From contig DOJA01000344.1 in the NCBI GenBank assembly GCA_003511945.1, positions 323 through 9,747 of the forward strand: a stretch of 9,425 bases of DNA, written 5' to 3'. How positions within the stretch are numbered: the first letter of the stretch is position 1; each line of letters begins with the position of its first letter. Source of the DNA: Phycisphaerales bacterium (GTDB taxonomy: Bacteria > Planctomycetota > Phycisphaerae > Phycisphaerales > UBA1924). The notes beneath the pieces are model-generated. The model was not told where the DNA came from, did no database searches, and was given only the letters and a program-made list of their open reading frames with translations. Positions 6,089 to 9,425 of the stretch are shown piece by piece. Made by a program: the position numbers and the translations under genes.

Positions 6089-7099
6089 TCAGTTCGGAAT
6101 GTTCGACCCACTGACGGTGCGGATCCAGGCGAGGTGCTGATCGACGCGGGAATAGATGCCCCCGTAGCCGCAATTGGCGGGCGCTTGGGGGATCCCTCTG
6201 GATGTGGCGCCAGCGAGGCGCCATTCGATGCCCACCTGGACGAGCGCCGGGCCGCCACTGTCGCCGGTGCAGGAGTCTCTGCCGGTGACAGGCGGGCCCG
6301 CGACGAGCTCGAAGCGCGGCTGGCAGCCGTACTCGCGGGCGGCCTGCGGCTCGCAGCAGCAGCTGGCGACGGGAACATCAACAAGCCGGCGAACTCCGTA
6401 GCCCGTCGTGCCGCCAAGGTCGGTGTTGCCGTAACCGACGAGGCGCACATCTCTGGCGCTTTCCACCGATGAAGCGGCGGCCACGCGGATCGGAGTGATG
6501 TCGTTCACGGGCTCCGCCAACAGGAGGACCGCGATGTCGTTCTGCCCCGGACGGTATTCAGGGTGAACGATCGCGGACCTCACGGCGATAGTCCGGCCTG
6601 GACCGCGGACATCCCTCCCAACGAAGACCCGCGCGGCACACCCGCCGGTTACACAATGGGCGGCGGTGACGACCACGCTCGGTGCGACCAGGGTTCCGGT
6701 GCAGCACCAGCCGGTTGCTGAACCCACTGCGACGCAAGCACGGTAGGCATCGGCGGTGTCTGGAACTCCCCCGACAATCCGTTCCCCGGCCCCGGTGCGC
6801 TCGGCGAGGTTTCGCGTGTTGGAAGCAAGAGTTGCATCGGACTCAAACAGGGCGTTCAACAGCGCCTGGTCATGCCCCGTCGCGTCCCGCGCTCCACTTG
6901 ACCACTCGCCTTCGATCGCTGGCCCGATGAGTTGAGCGAACCGGACATCGTCCCCGGCGGCTTGTGCTCCGACTCGCTCCACAGCGAGGTTTACTTGCTT
7001 GGCGATCTGCGGGTCCGTCGGAACGGAGGCATGCTGGTTCGACTGACACCCGCAGATGAGAACTCCCAAAGCCGCAACACCGAGCCAATGGTTCTGCAT
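6089..7099 (-). CDS. Trypsin-like (S1) serine protease, lipoprotein zymogen
   Basis: An endopeptidase of the chymotrypsin family, 336 residues. Residues 1-18 form a lipoprotein signal ending in I15-C-G-C18, followed by a Cys-free propeptide (about 19-107). The zymogen site is GER107-I108VGG. The triad is visible: His148 in VTAAHC, Asp188 in QNDIAVL and Ser281 in GDSGGP. Asp275 in RDSCTGDSGGP falls at chymotrypsin position 189, so cleavage after Arg or Lys is expected. The protease domain holds eleven cysteines, including CC at 132-133 and CCC at 247-249, more than simple bacterial trypsins. Activation after Arg107 would separate the catalytic domain from the lipid anchor. The start has GGGAGGA 8 bases upstream. 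A longer in-frame start at 7195 would put 32 residues before the lipobox region and is less likely. It probably forms an operon with the lipoprotein gene downstream. Lipidation is less sure than the protease call because the n-region lacks Lys or Arg. Confidence 0.93.
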   Translation of the reverse strand: MQNHWLGVAALGVLICGCQSNQHASVPTDPQIAKQVNLAVERVGAQAAGDDVRFAQLIGPAIEGEWSSGARDATGHDQALLNALFESDATLASNTRNLAERTGAGERIVGGVPDTADAYRACVAVGSATGWCCTGTLVAPSVVVTAAHCVTGGCAARVFVGRDVRGPGRTIAVRSAIVHPEYRPGQNDIAVLLLAEPVNDITPIRVAAASSVESARDVRLVGYGNTDLGGTTGYGVRRLVDVPVASCCCEPQAAREYGCQPRFELVAGPPVTGRDSCTGDSGGPALVQVGIEWRLAGATSRGIPQAPANCGYGGIYSRVDQHLAWIRTVSGSNIPN

Positions 7100-7107
7100 C
7101 GCAACGA

Positions 7108-7114
7108 TCCTCCC
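7108..7114 (-). promoter_or_regulatory. Ribosome binding site of the trypsin-like gene
   Basis: GGGAGGA on the minus strand lies 8 bases before the ATG at 7099. It decides this start against the upstream in-frame ATG at 7195. Confidence 0.75.
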
Positions 7115-7125
7115 TAGGAAGCACC

Positions 7126-7155
7126 ACAATAGCGTGACATCCGCGGGGGACGCAA
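7126..7155 (-). promoter_or_regulatory. Possible promoter of the trypsin-like / lipoprotein pair
   Basis: On the minus strand TTGCGT (7150-7155) and TATTGT (7126-7131) are 18 bases apart. Transcription would begin near 7119, just ahead of the ribosome binding site. The matches are partial (three and four of six). No clear intrinsic terminator for thrS is visible in the 131-base gap, so read-through from thrS is not excluded. Confidence 0.35.
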
Positions 7156-7230
7156 TAATCGGCACCGAACTGTGGAAAACCTCAGGAGTGTGCACCGCGA
7201 TGCGCAGCCGCCACGAGCTTGTGTTGCGTC

Positions 7231-9303
<2,073 letters not shown>

Positions 9304-9320
9304 GGCTGGTCGGCTCCGGA

Positions 9321-9425
9321 GGCCCCCCCCGGGGGGGGGGGGGCGGGGGGGGGAGGGGGGGGGGTAGACGGCGGCCCCGCCCCCCGGGGGGGCCCGTTGG
9401 GGGGGGGGGGGTCCCCCCCCCCCCC
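9321..9425. other. G/C homopolymer stretch, probable contig-end artefact
   Basis: Almost the whole stretch consists of long runs of G and C, up to about 13 in a row, with a few scattered other bases. It begins abruptly about 18 bases upstream of the thrS start. Such sequence is typical of failed extension or poly-G base calling at the end of a contig. The thrS promoter and leader cannot be read here. Confidence 0.8.

Overview
The window is very GC-rich bacterial DNA from what looks like a planctomycete, probably of the Phycisphaerae type. That placement is an inference. It rests on a secreted protein ending in a Pro-Leu-Pro-Thr-Ala motif, a hydrophobic segment and a tri-arginine tail (a PEP-CTERM-like sorting tail), on a secreted S46 dipeptidyl-peptidase, and on several lipoproteins among ordinary housekeeping genes. 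No rRNA, tRNA, CRISPR array, phage gene, transposase or insertion sequence was seen.

Layout, left to right. At 1-226 (minus) is the 5' part of infC, translation initiation factor IF-3. It has no usable ATG, GTG or TTG start but has a well-placed AUC start behind a TAAGGAG ribosome binding site. At 227-586 is a divergent intergenic region with a plausible infC promoter (478-506) and a G-quadruplex-type G-run block (279-307). At 587-2257 (plus) is a predicted exported protein with HEAT-like helices followed by two NTF2-like domains. It converges, with a 15-base gap, on an S46 dipeptidyl-peptidase (2273-4360, minus). A clear intrinsic terminator at 4399-4442 separates that gene from a secreted PEP-CTERM-like protein (4490-5221, minus). 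Next come a small lipoprotein (5502-6059, minus) and a trypsin-family lipoprotein zymogen (6089-7099, minus), which look like a two-gene operon transcribed protease first. Threonyl-tRNA synthetase, thrS, is complete at 7231-9303 (minus). The last ~100 bases are G/C homopolymer and look like a contig-end artefact.

How the genes fit together. thrS and infC are direct neighbours in many bacteria. Here they keep the same orientation, but about 7 kb of cell-envelope and secreted-protein genes lies between them. These intervening genes share export signals and two unrelated proteolytic activities (S1 endopeptidase and S46 dipeptidyl-peptidase). Together they could degrade extracellular protein, but promoters and a terminator between them argue for at least three transcription units rather than one system.

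I see no convincing undescribed defence or mobile system. The most interesting items are the AUC-initiated infC with its long leader, and the membrane-tethered trypsin zymogen that would be released by its own activating cleavage, encoded next to a partner lipoprotein.
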